A DNA stretch of 64,000 nt from Christensenella massiliensis (GCA_900155415.1 LT700187.1:620001-684000), one strand, 5' to 3'. Positions 28,914-37,467 are shown, counted from the first letter of the stretch. Numbers and translations are program-made. The notes: a model not told the origin generated them from the sequence alone.

Positions 28914-28942
28914 ATTATACATGACGAAACCCGCAATTTCAA
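28914..28942 (-). promoter_or_regulatory. Promoter of the S10-spc-alpha cluster
   Basis: On the minus strand TTGAAA (28937-28942), 17 bases, TATAAT (28914-28919). This is the only strong promoter I find ahead of rpsJ. Confidence 0.8.
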
Positions 28943-29050
28943 GGTCTTTTTTTGAACTTTTTCGTGCTTTTTCCAAAAAAACAAAAATAGTAGCTCCGCA
29001 AAAAAATGCCACAATATATTGTGCTTCATTTTTTTATAAATGGTATGTCG

Positions 29051-29122
29051 TTTTGGGATGTCGCAAGAATTATTGACATATTCCCAAAATATTATTGACA
29101 TATTCCAATAATGTGATATATT
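29051..29122 (+). promoter_or_regulatory. Promoter of the NifX-like gene with repeated elements
   Basis: TTGACA (29095-29100), 16 bases, TATATT (29117-29122) with an extended TG. The 16-base sequence ATTATTGACATATTCC occurs twice (29069-29084 and 29091-29106), a 22-base period, which duplicates the -35 box. An inverted pair TTTTGGGA (29051) and TCCCAAAA (29082-29089) brackets the first copy. These look like binding sites for a regulator. Confidence 0.7.
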
Positions 29123-29180
29123 TGGAGATAGAGGAACCGTGCAATGCGTTCCCAAACCATGATCAAAGGAGAGTTGCGAT

Positions 29181-29531
29181 ATGAAAATTGCAGTTGCAAG
29201 CGAAGGGGCATACGTATCCGGCCATTTCGGCCATTGCTCAGATTTCAACATTTTTACGGCGGAGGACGGGAAGATCACAGAGGAAGAGAGGCTGGTAAGC
29301 CCCGGGCACGATCATAACCTCATCGAATTTTTGAATGACCGCGGCGTGAACGTCATCATTTCCGGCGGTATGGGCGCGGGTGCGCGGGAAAAATTTGATG
29401 CGAAGGGCATCCGCATCATAACGGGCGCGGAGGGGCTTGCAAAGGACGCTGCTCTCGGCTGCCTCGACGGTTCCCTCGTTTCCGACGATACTGTGTGCTG
29501 CAGACACGAACATGCCGGAGAATGCCATTGA
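29181..29531 (+). CDS. NifX/NifB-type dinitrogenase iron-molybdenum cofactor family protein
   Basis: A 116-aa protein of the family that binds iron-sulfur or metal cofactors (NifX, NafY and the NifB tail). Marks are KIAVASEGAYVSGHFGHC at the start, the GVNVIISGGMGAGA segment and GAEGLAKDAALGCLDG. The C-terminus is His/Cys-rich (CCRHEHAGECH), likely metal-binding. No nitrogenase genes are nearby, and stand-alone members are common in anaerobes, so nitrogen fixation should not be inferred. It has its own repeated promoter and a terminator. Confidence 0.88.
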   Translation: MKIAVASEGAYVSGHFGHCSDFNIFTAEDGKITEEERLVSPGHDHNLIEFLNDRGVNVIISGGMGAGAREKFDAKGIRIITGAEGLAKDAALGCLDGSLVSDDTVCCRHEHAGECH

Positions 29532-29543
29532 TCTATCATCAGC

Positions 29544-29586
29544 GAAAAAGCCGCCTCGTACTTTTCGTACCGCGGCTTTTTTTGTT
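29544..29586 (+). terminator. Terminator of the NifX-like gene
   Basis: AAAGCCGC...GTAC-TTTTC-GTAC...GCGGCTTT followed by TTTTTTG, 12 bases after the stop codon. Confidence 0.85.
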
Positions 29587-29591
29587 TCTTA

Positions 29592-29620
29592 TTGTATAGA
29601 TGGCAGGGGAATGTTAAAAT
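29592..29620 (+). promoter_or_regulatory. Promoter of the ZIP-GNAT pair
   Basis: TTGTAT (29592-29597), 17 bases, TAAAAT (29615-29620). It leaves a leader of about 125 bases with a GC-rich potential stem near 29640-29705. Confidence 0.55.
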
Positions 29621-29750
29621 ATTTGCAAGACAAAGTTCCGCGGGCCCGCTCCAAGCAGGCGGCTCTGCACTATTTTTCCGCGTGCCGTGTTTCCCGCGGT
29701 GCAGAATGGCTTATTAACAGAATAAAATTATTTTTAGAGGAGCACCCGTT

Positions 29751-30542
29751 ATGAATCCGATTTTGCTTGCCCTTGCAGGCTCCGGCATGATGTTTGCCGC
29801 AACCTCACTGGGCTCCGCATCCGTTTTCTTTTTCCGCGGCGCGGTCAATCCTAAGATACAGCGCATTTTTCTCGGCTTTGCGGCCGGGATCATGATCGCG
29901 GCTTCCGTGTGGTCCCTGCTGATCCCGGCCATCGAGATGGCGGAAGAGCAGGGTGTGACCGGTTGGATCCCCGCTGCCGGCGGCTTTGCACTCGGCGGCC
30001 TGTTTCTATTTCTGCTCGACCATCTTCTTCCTCATCAGCATGTCGGCAGCGACAAGCCTGAGGGCATCCGCGCGCATCTTGGAAAAAGCACGATGCTGGT
30101 GTTCGCGGTGACGCTCCACAATATCCCGGAGGGGCTTGCGGTCGGGCTTTCGTTCGCCGTTGCGGCAAATTCCGGCGGCGACACGGTAACGCTCGCTTCC
30201 GCATTTGCGCTCGCCCTCGGTATGGCGCTGCAGAATGTTCCGGAGGGCGCTGCGATCTCCCTGCCCTTAAAGCAGGAGGGACTGCGCAACGGAAAGGCAT
30301 TTCTGTGGGGCGCGATGTCCGGCGCGGTAGAGCCCGTCGCGGCCGTGGCCGGCGTATTGCTCATCGGTTCGATCACCGGCCTGATGCCGTGGCTGCTTGC
30401 CTTTGCCGCAGGCGCGATGATCTACGTCGTCGTGGAGGAGCTGATCCCGGAAGCGCACCTCGGCGAGCATTCTCATTCCGGCACGGCGGGCGTGATGGCC
30501 GGGTTTATTCTTATGATGATCCTCGACGTTGCGCTCGGATAA
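29751..30542 (+). CDS. ZIP-family divalent metal transporter
   Basis: A 263-aa membrane protein with about eight helices. The two intramembrane metal-site motifs of ZIP proteins are present as LHNIPEGLAVG and LQNVPEGAAI, and a His-containing loop (LLPHQHVGSD) sits between helices 3 and 4. It probably imports zinc, iron or manganese and resembles ZupT. It is followed after 17 bases by a GNAT gene, so the two are one transcript. The metal cannot be told from sequence. Confidence 0.92.
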   Translation: MNPILLALAGSGMMFAATSLGSASVFFFRGAVNPKIQRIFLGFAAGIMIAASVWSLLIPAIEMAEEQGVTGWIPAAGGFALGGLFLFLLDHLLPHQHVGSDKPEGIRAHLGKSTMLVFAVTLHNIPEGLAVGLSFAVAANSGGDTVTLASAFALALGMALQNVPEGAAISLPLKQEGLRNGKAFLWGAMSGAVEPVAAVAGVLLIGSITGLMPWLLAFAAGAMIYVVVEELIPEAHLGEHSHSGTAGVMAGFILMMILDVALG

Positions 30543-30559
30543 ACAAGGAGGAGGAATCT

Positions 30560-31180
30560 ATGCCCGAAAACACGCCTACACTCAAAACGGAGCGTCTCAT
30601 TTTAAGGAAGTTCTCCGAAGCGGATCTGCCCGCCCTTTTCGATTTGCTCTGCGATGCGGAAGTCAATACCTTTCTTCCTTGGTTTCCCATGCGCTCCTTA
30701 AAAGAAACAGAGGCGTTTTTCAGAGAGCGTTATCTTTCCGTTTACACGCGGCCGCGTGGTTATCAATACGCGGTCTGTCTGAAAAAGGATGATATTCCCA
30801 TCGGTTATATCCATGCGGCCACGGGAGAAAGCCACGATTTCGGGTATGCCCTCGCCAAAAGCCATTGGCATCAGGACATCACGACAGAAGCGGGGCATGC
30901 ACTGATCGGACAGCTCCGCCATGACGGGGTTCCTTATATCACAGCTACACATGACAAAAGCAATCCCCGCAGCGGTATGGTCATGCAGCGTCTTGGCATG
31001 CGGTATGAATATACCTACGAAGAGCTGTGGCAGCCCAAAAATAAGCGTGTATTTTTCCGTATGTATCAGCTCAATCTTGACAGACAGAAAAAACGTGTCT
31101 ACCGGGGCTATTGGAACGCGTCAGCCGTTCGTTTTGTGGAGACGGAGCTTTCATATCAGCCGCTGGCCGTTCGTTCATGA
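30560..31180 (+). CDS. GNAT-family acetyltransferase, RimJ/RimL-like
   Basis: A 206-aa protein with the RimJ/RimL-type start LKTERLILRKFSEADLPALF and later GYALAKSHWHQDITTEA and RSGMVMQRLGMRYEYTYEE. The acetyl-CoA loop is less standard than usual. I start at ATG 30560, directly after GGAGGAGG; the much longer open frame upstream overlaps the ZIP gene in another phase. The C-terminus after residue ~170 (NASAVRFVETELSY) extends beyond the usual domain. The substrate is unknown. Confidence 0.85.
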   Translation: MPENTPTLKTERLILRKFSEADLPALFDLLCDAEVNTFLPWFPMRSLKETEAFFRERYLSVYTRPRGYQYAVCLKKDDIPIGYIHAATGESHDFGYALAKSHWHQDITTEAGHALIGQLRHDGVPYITATHDKSNPRSGMVMQRLGMRYEYTYEELWQPKNKRVFFRMYQLNLDRQKKRVYRGYWNASAVRFVETELSYQPLAVRS

Positions 31181-31189
31181 TCCGAACGT

Positions 31190-31220
31190 AAAAAAGGGAG
31201 CGCGGTGCGCTCCCTTTTTT
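31190..31220. terminator. Shared bidirectional terminator between GNAT and tuf
   Basis: AAAAAAGGGAGCGC-GGT-GCGCTCCCTTTTTT, a strong stem with A- and T-runs on both sides, between two converging genes. Confidence 0.9.
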
Positions 31221-31247
31221 CTGTTCAGCTCTTTTCTGCCGGTCCTC

Positions 31248-32462
31248 TTAGTCCTCAATGATCCCCGTTACGACGCCGGATCCTACCGTGCGGCCGCCTT
31301 CACGAATCGCGAACCGAAGTCCTTCCTCGATCGCGATCGGCGTGATCAGCTTGATCTCCATCTCTACGTTATCTCCCGGCATTACCATTTCCGTTCCCGT
31401 CGGAAGCTCGATCACTCCCGTTACGTCCGTCGTACGGAAATAGAACTGCGGACGGTATCCGTTGAAGAACGGCGTGTGTCTCCCGCCCTCTTCCTTCTTC
31501 AGCACGTATACGCTGCTGTTGAAGTGCGTGTGCGGATGGATCGAGCCCGGCTTCGCCAGTACCTGGCCTCTTTCGATCTCGTCTCTCTGTACCCCTCTCA
31601 GAAGCACTCCGATGTTATCTCCCGTGATCGCCTCGTCAAGCAGCTTCCGGAACATCTCCACGCCCGTTACCACGACGCTTCTCTTCTCCTCCGTCAGCCC
31701 TACGATCTCTACCGTATCCTGTACTTTGACCGTTCCTCTCTCCACTCGGCCCGTCGCTACCGTCCCGCGCCCTGTGATCGAGAATACGTCCTCTACCGGC
31801 ATCAGGAACGGCTTGTCTACGTCTCTCTGCGGCTCCGGAATATAGCTGTCTACTGCATCCATCAGTTCGAAGATGCTCTGGCAGTCCGGATTGTCCGCGA
31901 TGTCGTCCGACGCCTGCGCCGCTTCCAGCGCCTTCAGCGCGCTTCCCTTGATGATCGGCGTGTCGTCGCCCGGGAAGTCGTATTCCGAAAGCAGCTCCCG
32001 GATCTCCATCTCGACCAGCTCCAGAAGCTCCGGGTCGTCTACCTGGTCCGTCTTGTTCATATATACGATGATGTACGGTACTCCTACCTGTCTCGCCAGC
32101 AGGATGTGCTCTCTCGTCTGCGGCATCGGGCCGTCTGCCGCCGATACCACAAGGATCGCTCCGTCCATCTGCGCCGCCCCCGTGATCATGTTCTTTACAT
32201 AGTCCGCGTGCCCCGGGCAGTCTACGTGCGCGTAGTGTCTCTTTTCCGTCTCATACTCTACGTGCGCCGTGTTGATCGTGATCCCGCGCTCTTTTTCCTC
32301 CGGCGCCTTATCGATCTCGTCATATTTCGTCGCTTCCGCCTGGCCCTTCTTTGCCAGCACCATCGTGATCGCCGCTGTCAGCGTCGTTTTCCCGTGGTCT
32401 ACGTGCCCGATCGTTCCGATGTTTACATGCGGCTTCGTTCTTTCAAACTTACCCTTTGCCAT
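31248..32462 (-). CDS. tuf: Elongation factor Tu
   Basis: A 404-aa GTPase that brings aminoacyl-tRNA to the ribosome. G1 GHVDHGKTT, switch-[13 protein letters not shown]4 NKTDQVDD and the C-terminal domain [19 protein letters not shown] are standard. I use ATG 32462 ([13 protein letters not shown]). It has its own promoter and is not preceded by fusA in this window; a plus-strand block separates it from rpsJ. Confidence 0.98.
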   Translation of the reverse strand: MAKGKFERTKPHVNIGTIGHVDHGKTTLTAAITMVLAKKGQAEATKYDEIDKAPEEKERGITINTAHVEYETEKRHYAHVDCPGHADYVKNMITGAAQMDGAILVVSAADGPMPQTREHILLARQVGVPYIIVYMNKTDQVDDPELLELVEMEIRELLSEYDFPGDDTPIIKGSALKALEAAQASDDIADNPDCQSIFELMDAVDSYIPEPQRDVDKPFLMPVEDVFSITGRGTVATGRVERGTVKVQDTVEIVGLTEEKRSVVVTGVEMFRKLLDEAITGDNIGVLLRGVQRDEIERGQVLAKPGSIHPHTHFNSSVYVLKKEEGGRHTPFFNGYRPQFYFRTTDVTGVIELPTGTEMVMPGDNVEMEIKLITPIAIEEGLRFAIREGGRTVGSGVVTGIIED

Positions 32463-32552
32463 TGCTCTTTTCTCCTCCCGAAAAATCTTTTTGTTGAATG
32501 AAGTTTCCACTTCAAATTAGATTTCTGCTTATCTAATACGCTATATTACACT

Positions 32553-32581
32553 ATTTTAAGGGCTTACGGGGCGTTTGTCAA
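32553..32581 (-). promoter_or_regulatory. Promoter of tuf
   Basis: On the minus strand TTGACA (32576-32581), 17 bases, TAAAAT (32553-32558), about 85 bases before the start codon, right after the upstream VanW-family gene. Confidence 0.8.
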
Positions 32582-32607
32582 GCAGTTTGGCCCGTTCTGT
32601 ACGGGGT

Positions 32608-34245
32608 TTACCCTGCCTGCACATCGCCGCCCGCATTTTCGGCCGGGGCAGTCGTCTCCGCCGGCGGGGATGGAGATGAACTGGGCTGCGCGTTGGGGTC
32701 CTGCGATGGCTGCGGGTCCTGCGACGGCTGCGGATTGTTTGCCGCTTCCTCCGCTGCCTTGAGCTCCGCCGCCTGCGCCTGCACCTCTTCAAGCGGCGTC
32801 CCATCCGCCGGAATGGGTATCCCGCTCCCAAGCTCTACGACCGGAGCGATCGCGCGGTAGGTCGAGGTCGTTACCTCATACCAGTCGCCGACCGGCTCGT
32901 CCGTCTCTTTATCAACCTTACGTGCATAAATCGTATATTGCGTACCCTCTTGTCCTACTTTCGTTTTTTCAATCCCGTATTTATCGAGCTCCGGGTTCGT
33001 CTTATATTCGATCGCCGGCAGCGGCTCCTCGCTTGTGAGCTTCTGGTCGAACTCCAGATAATAATCCCGGTCCTCCGGTCCCCAAATCTCCACCGTTATT
33101 TTGGAATCCGGGATATTGCATTTGATGATCATGACCATATCGGATTCATACGGATTTCTTACCTTGAAATCCGGCCCGCCCGTGGAGATCGTCGCGTCCA
33201 TTCCGTCCGGCACATAGTGCGCCATGATGGTATGCGGGATACGCGCCACGATATCCATTTCCGCTTTGAGCGCCGCGTTATACATGGTGGACGATACCTG
33301 ACAGATCCCGCCGCCCGCCTGATCGGTATAGGTTCCGTTTTCGATGCCCGGTGCGAGCGCCCAGCCGTTTTCGACCGTCCGGTCACCGGCTGTATCATTG
33401 ATCGAGAATACCTCTCCCGGCTTGAACACCGCACCGTTCAGGATATCGCTCATTTTCCATACATTATATTTTCTTGCTTCGCTGCCGCCTACAGTCGTGG
33501 TCGCCGAGCCCATCAGCACCAATTCACCGTTCGGCGCTTCCGTGCTGCCCTTCACGACCTCCACCGCAACGTCGAACGGTTCGAAGGACTTCGTCTCGAT
33601 CTGGTTCCTCACCGTAGTCTTGACCGCCTCTACATCGACGCTCCAACCATCCTGCGGCTCCTGCTTTACGATCGTTCCGCCCGTCGTCAGATCATCCTCG
33701 TCTTTTGTTTTTTCCACCGCGTAGGAGGCATCCACCGCCTCTTTGCTCCAGCCCGCTCCGTCCGTATCCATGCGCGAATCGAAAGCTGTTTCGTCCAGTG
33801 CATACGTCAGCGGGAAATCCTTGGGTTCAGGTGTTCCAAACACAAGGTCCCACCGCTTGCCTTCCCGGCCATAGAGCATGGCCGCTGTAAGCTGGCCCTC
33901 ATAGTCCACAGAGGCTCCGAGGTCCGTCAGGGCATAGGTATACTGCTGCCCCTGTATGGTAAACTGTACCTGCTGTCCCTGCATTTCTTCCACAACGGGC
34001 CTCAGCTTTTCCTCCCCCTGCGCATAGGTAAGGCCGCCGACATCCACCCCCTCGACGGAAACTCCTTCCATAAACGTTCCCGTTTCGAGGAGCTCCTGCT
34101 GCTGTTCGGGCGTCAGCGTTACGTCCGAAAACATAGAAACACAAAAAATGACCGCGAAGACCGCTGCGGCAACCGCCGCGCCGAAGATCACGATCCGCTT
34201 CTTATTCACTACCCTGCGTCCCCGCACAGGCCTATAATTCCTCAT
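32608..34245 (-). CDS. VanW-family cell-envelope protein 1
   Basis: A 545-aa protein anchored by one N-terminal membrane helix (residues ~16-40). Two repeats related to the peptidoglycan-binding-4 fold follow (GVSVEGVDVGGLTYAQGEEK with LTAAMLYGREGK near its end), then the VanW domain (about 255-385) with KYNVWKMSDILNGAVFKPGE, AGGGICQVSSTMYNAALKA and YVPDGMDATISTGGPDF. The last ~70 residues are a low-complexity Pro/Ser/Gln/Ala tail. The family is common in clostridia and linked to the cell wall; its exact role is unknown, and a van resistance cluster is not present. Confidence 0.9.
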   Translation of the reverse strand: MRNYRPVRGRRVVNKKRIVIFGAAVAAAVFAVIFCVSMFSDVTLTPEQQQELLETGTFMEGVSVEGVDVGGLTYAQGEEKLRPVVEEMQGQQVQFTIQGQQYTYALTDLGASVDYEGQLTAAMLYGREGKRWDLVFGTPEPKDFPLTYALDETAFDSRMDTDGAGWSKEAVDASYAVEKTKDEDDLTTGGTIVKQEPQDGWSVDVEAVKTTVRNQIETKSFEPFDVAVEVVKGSTEAPNGELVLMGSATTTVGGSEARKYNVWKMSDILNGAVFKPGEVFSINDTAGDRTVENGWALAPGIENGTYTDQAGGGICQVSSTMYNAALKAEMDIVARIPHTIMAHYVPDGMDATISTGGPDFKVRNPYESDMVMIIKCNIPDSKITVEIWGPEDRDYYLEFDQKLTSEEPLPAIEYKTNPELDKYGIEKTKVGQEGTQYTIYARKVDKETDEPVGDWYEVTTSTYRAIAPVVELGSGIPIPADGTPLEEVQAQAAELKAAEEAANNPQPSQDPQPSQDPNAQPSSSPSPPAETTAPAENAGGDVQAG

Positions 34246-34289
34246 GTATGCTTCTCCTGCTAAAACTCCGATTCTGCAATAATACTATT

Positions 34290-34318
34290 AATATAACGCA
34301 TCACCCGGGTATTGTAAA
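34290..34318 (-). promoter_or_regulatory. Promoter of VanW-family gene 1
   Basis: On the minus strand TTTACA (34313-34318), 17 bases, TATATT (34290-34295), about 45 bases before the start codon. Confidence 0.65.
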
Positions 34319-34406
34319 CGTCTCTTGTCATTATTCAAATAATTTTCATATTTCCGCTTTTCCGTCTTGTTTTATGCCGCCGCTCTTCAGGATGCCTGCA
34401 GAACCG

Positions 34407-34437
34407 AATAAGCCCGCTTTTTAAAAGCGGGCTTATT
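34407..34437 (-). terminator. Terminator after VanW-family gene 2
   Basis: AATAAGCCCGCTTTT paired with AAAAGCGGGCTTATT, a near-perfect 15-bp stem between the two VanW-family genes. The U-tract on the minus strand is short (TTATT), so strength is uncertain. Confidence 0.65.
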
Positions 34438-34463
34438 TTCTCCATACTGTTTTTATTTTATGT

Positions 34464-36257
34464 TTATGCGACTTCTCCCTCCGCTGCCGGAGGCACCTCC
34501 GGTGCGGGTACGTCCGGTGTGGGCGTCGGCGCCGGCTCCGGCGTTGGGGCGGGCGTCGGTGTGGCCGGCGTTTCGGGCGTTGGGGCAGGCGTCGGCGCTG
34601 CGGCTCCCGTTCCCCTCCTGATCTTCGCGGGCTTGTTGTCGTACGTCTCTATGCTGAATTTCTCCGTTTTGACGAGATTCCCCTCCGCATCATAATAGTG
34701 CTTATAGGTCTGGTACTTTTTCCCGATATGCTCCTTGATGATCGTCTGCTCTGTTCCGGCGGGCAGGCTCGGATCGTCGATATACTGCACCTTGCCGCCC
34801 CCGAACGTATCGATCAGCTCGGAGGTAAACTCCCGCCGCAGGCCGTCCTCAAACTTCGGCCCATAGATTTGTATGCGGATCGTCCGCGCATCCTGTCCGT
34901 CGCATTTCGAAATGATATAGATGGGCACATCATAATTGTTCTGTATCACGAAATCCGGCGCGCCTGTCGAGATCGTCGCATCGAGTCCGCCCGGTACATA
35001 TTCGAGCGGCCATGAATGATGCGAACGGTCCACGACCTTTACCTCGGCGCGCAGCACCGCGCCGTACAGGGTCGAGCTCGTCTGGCAGATGCCGCCGCCC
35101 GCTTCCTCCTTATATTCGCCGTTCGAAATACCCGGCGCGCCTTTCCAGCCGCGGCTGTAGGTGCGCGGGCCTGCCTCTTCATTGATGGACCACGTTTCAC
35201 CCGGCAAAATCTCTACACCGTTGATGATATCCGCCATCTTCCAGATATTATACCGCCTGCCGTAATCCGAGCTGGCATATTTCGTTTCAAAATCCCCGAT
35301 GACTGCATAAGTCTCTTTGATCTGGTCAATCGTGAGCTCCGGCTGTGTGACCTGCGTATTTGCGGTAACGGGTTCAAAGTTGTCCTGCTCAAGCTGCGCA
35401 TAAATCGCTTCCGCAAGCTCTTCGTCGTTTACCTCAAGGCCCGTCACTTCCTCCTGATAGCCGATCTCCGCATCCGAATACAGTTTATCCTCGTCGCGCA
35501 GCTTATTGACGACTACCGCCGCATTTTGAGCGGGAATATTGATGTTTGCATCGTTGGCCTGAATGGATGCAAGGATGGCCGCCTTATCGTATGTGACGGG
35601 CAGCTCGATCTCCACGCCCTGCGTCTTTGCCGCATCCACCGCCGCGAGCCGTTCGGCAAACGTTCCCTCGCGTCCGTACAGCATTGCCGCCCGGAGCGCC
35701 TCGTCTACGTCTACGGCGGCGCCGAGCTCTGTACCCGTCAGGGTGTAGACGGAATCGTTCACTTTATAATCGATGGAGATATCCTTCAGCGCTTCTTCTA
35801 TCTTCGCTTCAAGCTCCGGGCGCGCCTCTTCCATCGTTTTTCCCGACAGGTCTATCCCTTCCATCGATACGCCCTCATAAAAGGTCCCGTTATCGACGAT
35901 TTGACGGACATCGTCTCCGGAAAGAGTTTTGCTCGGTCCGAAAAACAGCCACACAAGCACAGCGGCAGCCGCAGCGGCCGCAATGATCACGGCAAAGAGT
36001 ACTTTCTTTTTCGTGCTCCACGGCTTCCTGCCGCTGCCGGGTCCCTTTCCCATCTTATTATTCCCAAACGTTTCTTTTCTCTCCATACGGAGAGTCTCAT
36101 GCGTTTCCTCATCGGGTTCCGGCTTCTCATCCGCAGACGGCATGGCCGTTTCGCCGTCCTCCCGCGTCGGGTCTATTTCCGGCACCGCATTCTCCTGTCC
36201 TACCTTGCGCGCAGTATGCACCCGTTCTTCCCCGTGATTTCCTAATTCTCTGGACAT
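34464..36257 (-). CDS. VanW-family cell-envelope protein 2
   Basis: A 597-aa relative of the neighbouring VanW-family protein with the same order of parts. A charged cytoplasmic stretch of ~80 residues precedes one membrane helix (~84-106). Two peptidoglycan-binding-4-like repeats (MEGIDLSGKTMEEARPELEA) lead to the VanW core with RRYNIWKMADIINGVEILPG, AGGGICQTSSTLYGAVL and YVPGGLDATISTGAPDF. A G5-like segment and a Pro/Thr/Ala tail of PTPAPTPE repeats finish it, suited to spanning the wall. It starts 21 bases after yjbQ, so it is probably in the rex-yjbQ transcript. The two genes look like an old duplication. Confidence 0.9.
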   Translation of the reverse strand: MSRELGNHGEERVHTARKVGQENAVPEIDPTREDGETAMPSADEKPEPDEETHETLRMERKETFGNNKMGKGPGSGRKPWSTKKKVLFAVIIAAAAAAAVLVWLFFGPSKTLSGDDVRQIVDNGTFYEGVSMEGIDLSGKTMEEARPELEAKIEEALKDISIDYKVNDSVYTLTGTELGAAVDVDEALRAAMLYGREGTFAERLAAVDAAKTQGVEIELPVTYDKAAILASIQANDANINIPAQNAAVVVNKLRDEDKLYSDAEIGYQEEVTGLEVNDEELAEAIYAQLEQDNFEPVTANTQVTQPELTIDQIKETYAVIGDFETKYASSDYGRRYNIWKMADIINGVEILPGETWSINEEAGPRTYSRGWKGAPGISNGEYKEEAGGGICQTSSTLYGAVLRAEVKVVDRSHHSWPLEYVPGGLDATISTGAPDFVIQNNYDVPIYIISKCDGQDARTIRIQIYGPKFEDGLRREFTSELIDTFGGGKVQYIDDPSLPAGTEQTIIKEHIGKKYQTYKHYYDAEGNLVKTEKFSIETYDNKPAKIRRGTGAAAPTPAPTPETPATPTPAPTPEPAPTPTPDVPAPEVPPAAEGEVA

Positions 36258-36278
36258 AAGCTTATCCTTTCGTGCGCT

Positions 36279-36671
36279 TTATTTCGAACTCATTGTAATA
36301 AAGAACCGGCGATCCCGCGGCCCGTCAAATTCACAGAAATAGATACCCTGCCAGATACCGAGGCAAAGCTCGCCGTCTTTTACCGGCACGCTGACATTAT
36401 TTCCCACGAGTATCGTTTTCAGGTGTGCGGGCGAATTGCCCTCCGCATGGCGGTAAGGGAGCTTGGGCACCAGCTCCTTAAGCGCCCAGATCATATCCGC
36501 ACAGACATCAGGGTCTGCATTTTCCGTGATCGTGATGCCTGCTGTCGTATGCGGCGAATGCACGAGCACAACGCCCTCCTGCAGCCCGCTTTTTGCGACC
36601 TCCTCGCGGACAGTACGCGTGATGTTGACAAACGCTTCCTTTTTATAGGTTTGAAGCTCGACTGTTTTCAT
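36279..36671 (-). CDS. yjbQ: YjbQ family protein (UPF0047)
   Basis: A 130-aa protein of the YjbQ family, some of which show weak thiamine-phosphate synthase activity. Conserved marks are SPHTTAGITITENADPDV, YRHAEGNSPAHLKT and GTWQGIYF-type GIWQGIYFCEFDGPR; the His residues form the family's conserved pocket. It overlaps the end of rex by 4 bases, so it is translationally coupled to the redox regulator. The cellular role is unclear. Confidence 0.92.
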   Translation of the reverse strand: MKTVELQTYKKEAFVNITRTVREEVAKSGLQEGVVLVHSPHTTAGITITENADPDVCADMIWALKELVPKLPYRHAEGNSPAHLKTILVGNNVSVPVKDGELCLGIWQGIYFCEFDGPRDRRFFITMSSK

Positions 36672-37309
36672 ATCCCCGTTCCTTTTATCTTCTCCTTTAA
36701 TTTATAGGACAACACGTACAGGCTGTCCGAAAGATGTACGTTCTCTACCGCGACGCCCCGGCGCACTGCAACGTCTGTCGGCGCAAAATTCCAAATAGCC
36801 TTGATCCCAAAGCTTACCAGAAGGTCTGCCGATTGCTGTGCATATTCCTTAGGCGTACAGATAATGGCAATATCTATGTTCTTTTCCTCTAAATACGACG
36901 AGAGGCGGGCAACATCCATTACCTCCCGTCCCAGCACCTCCGTTCCCACCTTTGCCGGGTCGTTGTCAAAGATATCTACCACATTGAAGCCCTCGAGCAT
37001 AAAATTTTTGTATCCCATCAGCGCCTGTCCGATACGGCCCGCGCCGATGACGATGACGTTATAACGCTGGTCAAGACCCAAGATACGTGCGATCTCTTTC
37101 TTGAGCTTTTCCACACTGTATCCGTAGCCCTGCTGGCCGAAGCCGCCGAAGCAGTTCAGATCCCGCCGGATCTGCGACGCATTGAGCCCCATTTCGATGC
37201 TCATCTGTGACGACGAGATCTTATCGATCTTTTTGCTTTCCAGTTCTTCCAGATATCTGTAATATTTTGGCAAACGGCGAATGACCGCCGGTGAAATCTT
37301 TTCACTCAC
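36668..37309 (-). CDS. rex: Redox-sensing transcriptional repressor Rex
   Basis: A 213-aa repressor that senses the NADH/NAD+ ratio. The N-terminal winged helix shows SSSQMSIEMGLNASQIRRDL and the wing FGGFGQQGYGY. The Rossmann fold has VIVIGAGRIGQAL and a C-terminal swap helix. Translation starts with GTG 37309 after AGGAGG. In fermenting Firmicutes Rex controls alcohol dehydrogenases and other NADH-consuming genes. Its own promoter carries an inverted repeat with Rex-like half-sites. Confidence 0.96.
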   Translation of the reverse strand: MSEKISPAVIRRLPKYYRYLEELESKKIDKISSSQMSIEMGLNASQIRRDLNCFGGFGQQGYGYSVEKLKKEIARILGLDQRYNVIVIGAGRIGQALMGYKNFMLEGFNVVDIFDNDPAKVGTEVLGREVMDVARLSSYLEEKNIDIAIICTPKEYAQQSADLLVSFGIKAIWNFAPTDVAVRRGVAVENVHLSDSLYVLSYKLKEKIKGTGI

Positions 37310-37353
37310 AGACGTAACCTCCTATTATATTTGTTATAGATATAGTCTATTTT

Positions 37354-37406
37354 ATTATACTACATTCATGATTTTCTGTGTGAAAAAATTTTGCAATTTT
37401 TTCACA
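37354..37406 (-). promoter_or_regulatory. rex promoter with a Rex-like inverted repeat
   Basis: The -10 box TATAAT is at 37354-37359 on the minus strand. Upstream lies a perfect 12-bp inverted repeat with a 4-base centre (37379-37390 and 37395-37406). The outer halves are TGTGAA and TTCACA, as in a Rex site, but 16 bases apart instead of 6. One arm covers the likely -35 position. Autoregulation by Rex is plausible. Confidence 0.6.
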
Positions 37407-37436
37407 GCTTACCATATTTTTCTGCGAAAAAGCAAA

Positions 37437-37467
37437 AGCCGGTCCCATTTTTGAAATGAGACCGGCT
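37437..37467 (-). terminator. Terminator after the acetyltransferase gene
   Basis: AGCCGGTC-...-GACCGGCT with an inner CATTT/AAATG pairing, followed on the minus strand by TTTTGCTTTTTC. Confidence 0.8.

Noticed and set aside
29181-29531. Evidence for nitrogen fixation
   Set aside because: A lone NifX/NifB-tail-like protein without nifH, nifD or nifK is common in non-fixing anaerobes.
30921-32501. 526-codon plus-strand open frame opposite tuf
   Set aside because: Antisense to tuf across its full length, Arg/His/Tyr-rich, no start signals and reading through the shared terminator.
32608-36257. Vancomycin resistance cluster
   Set aside because: Only VanW-family domains occur; no ligase, VanH, VanX or paired regulator is present.
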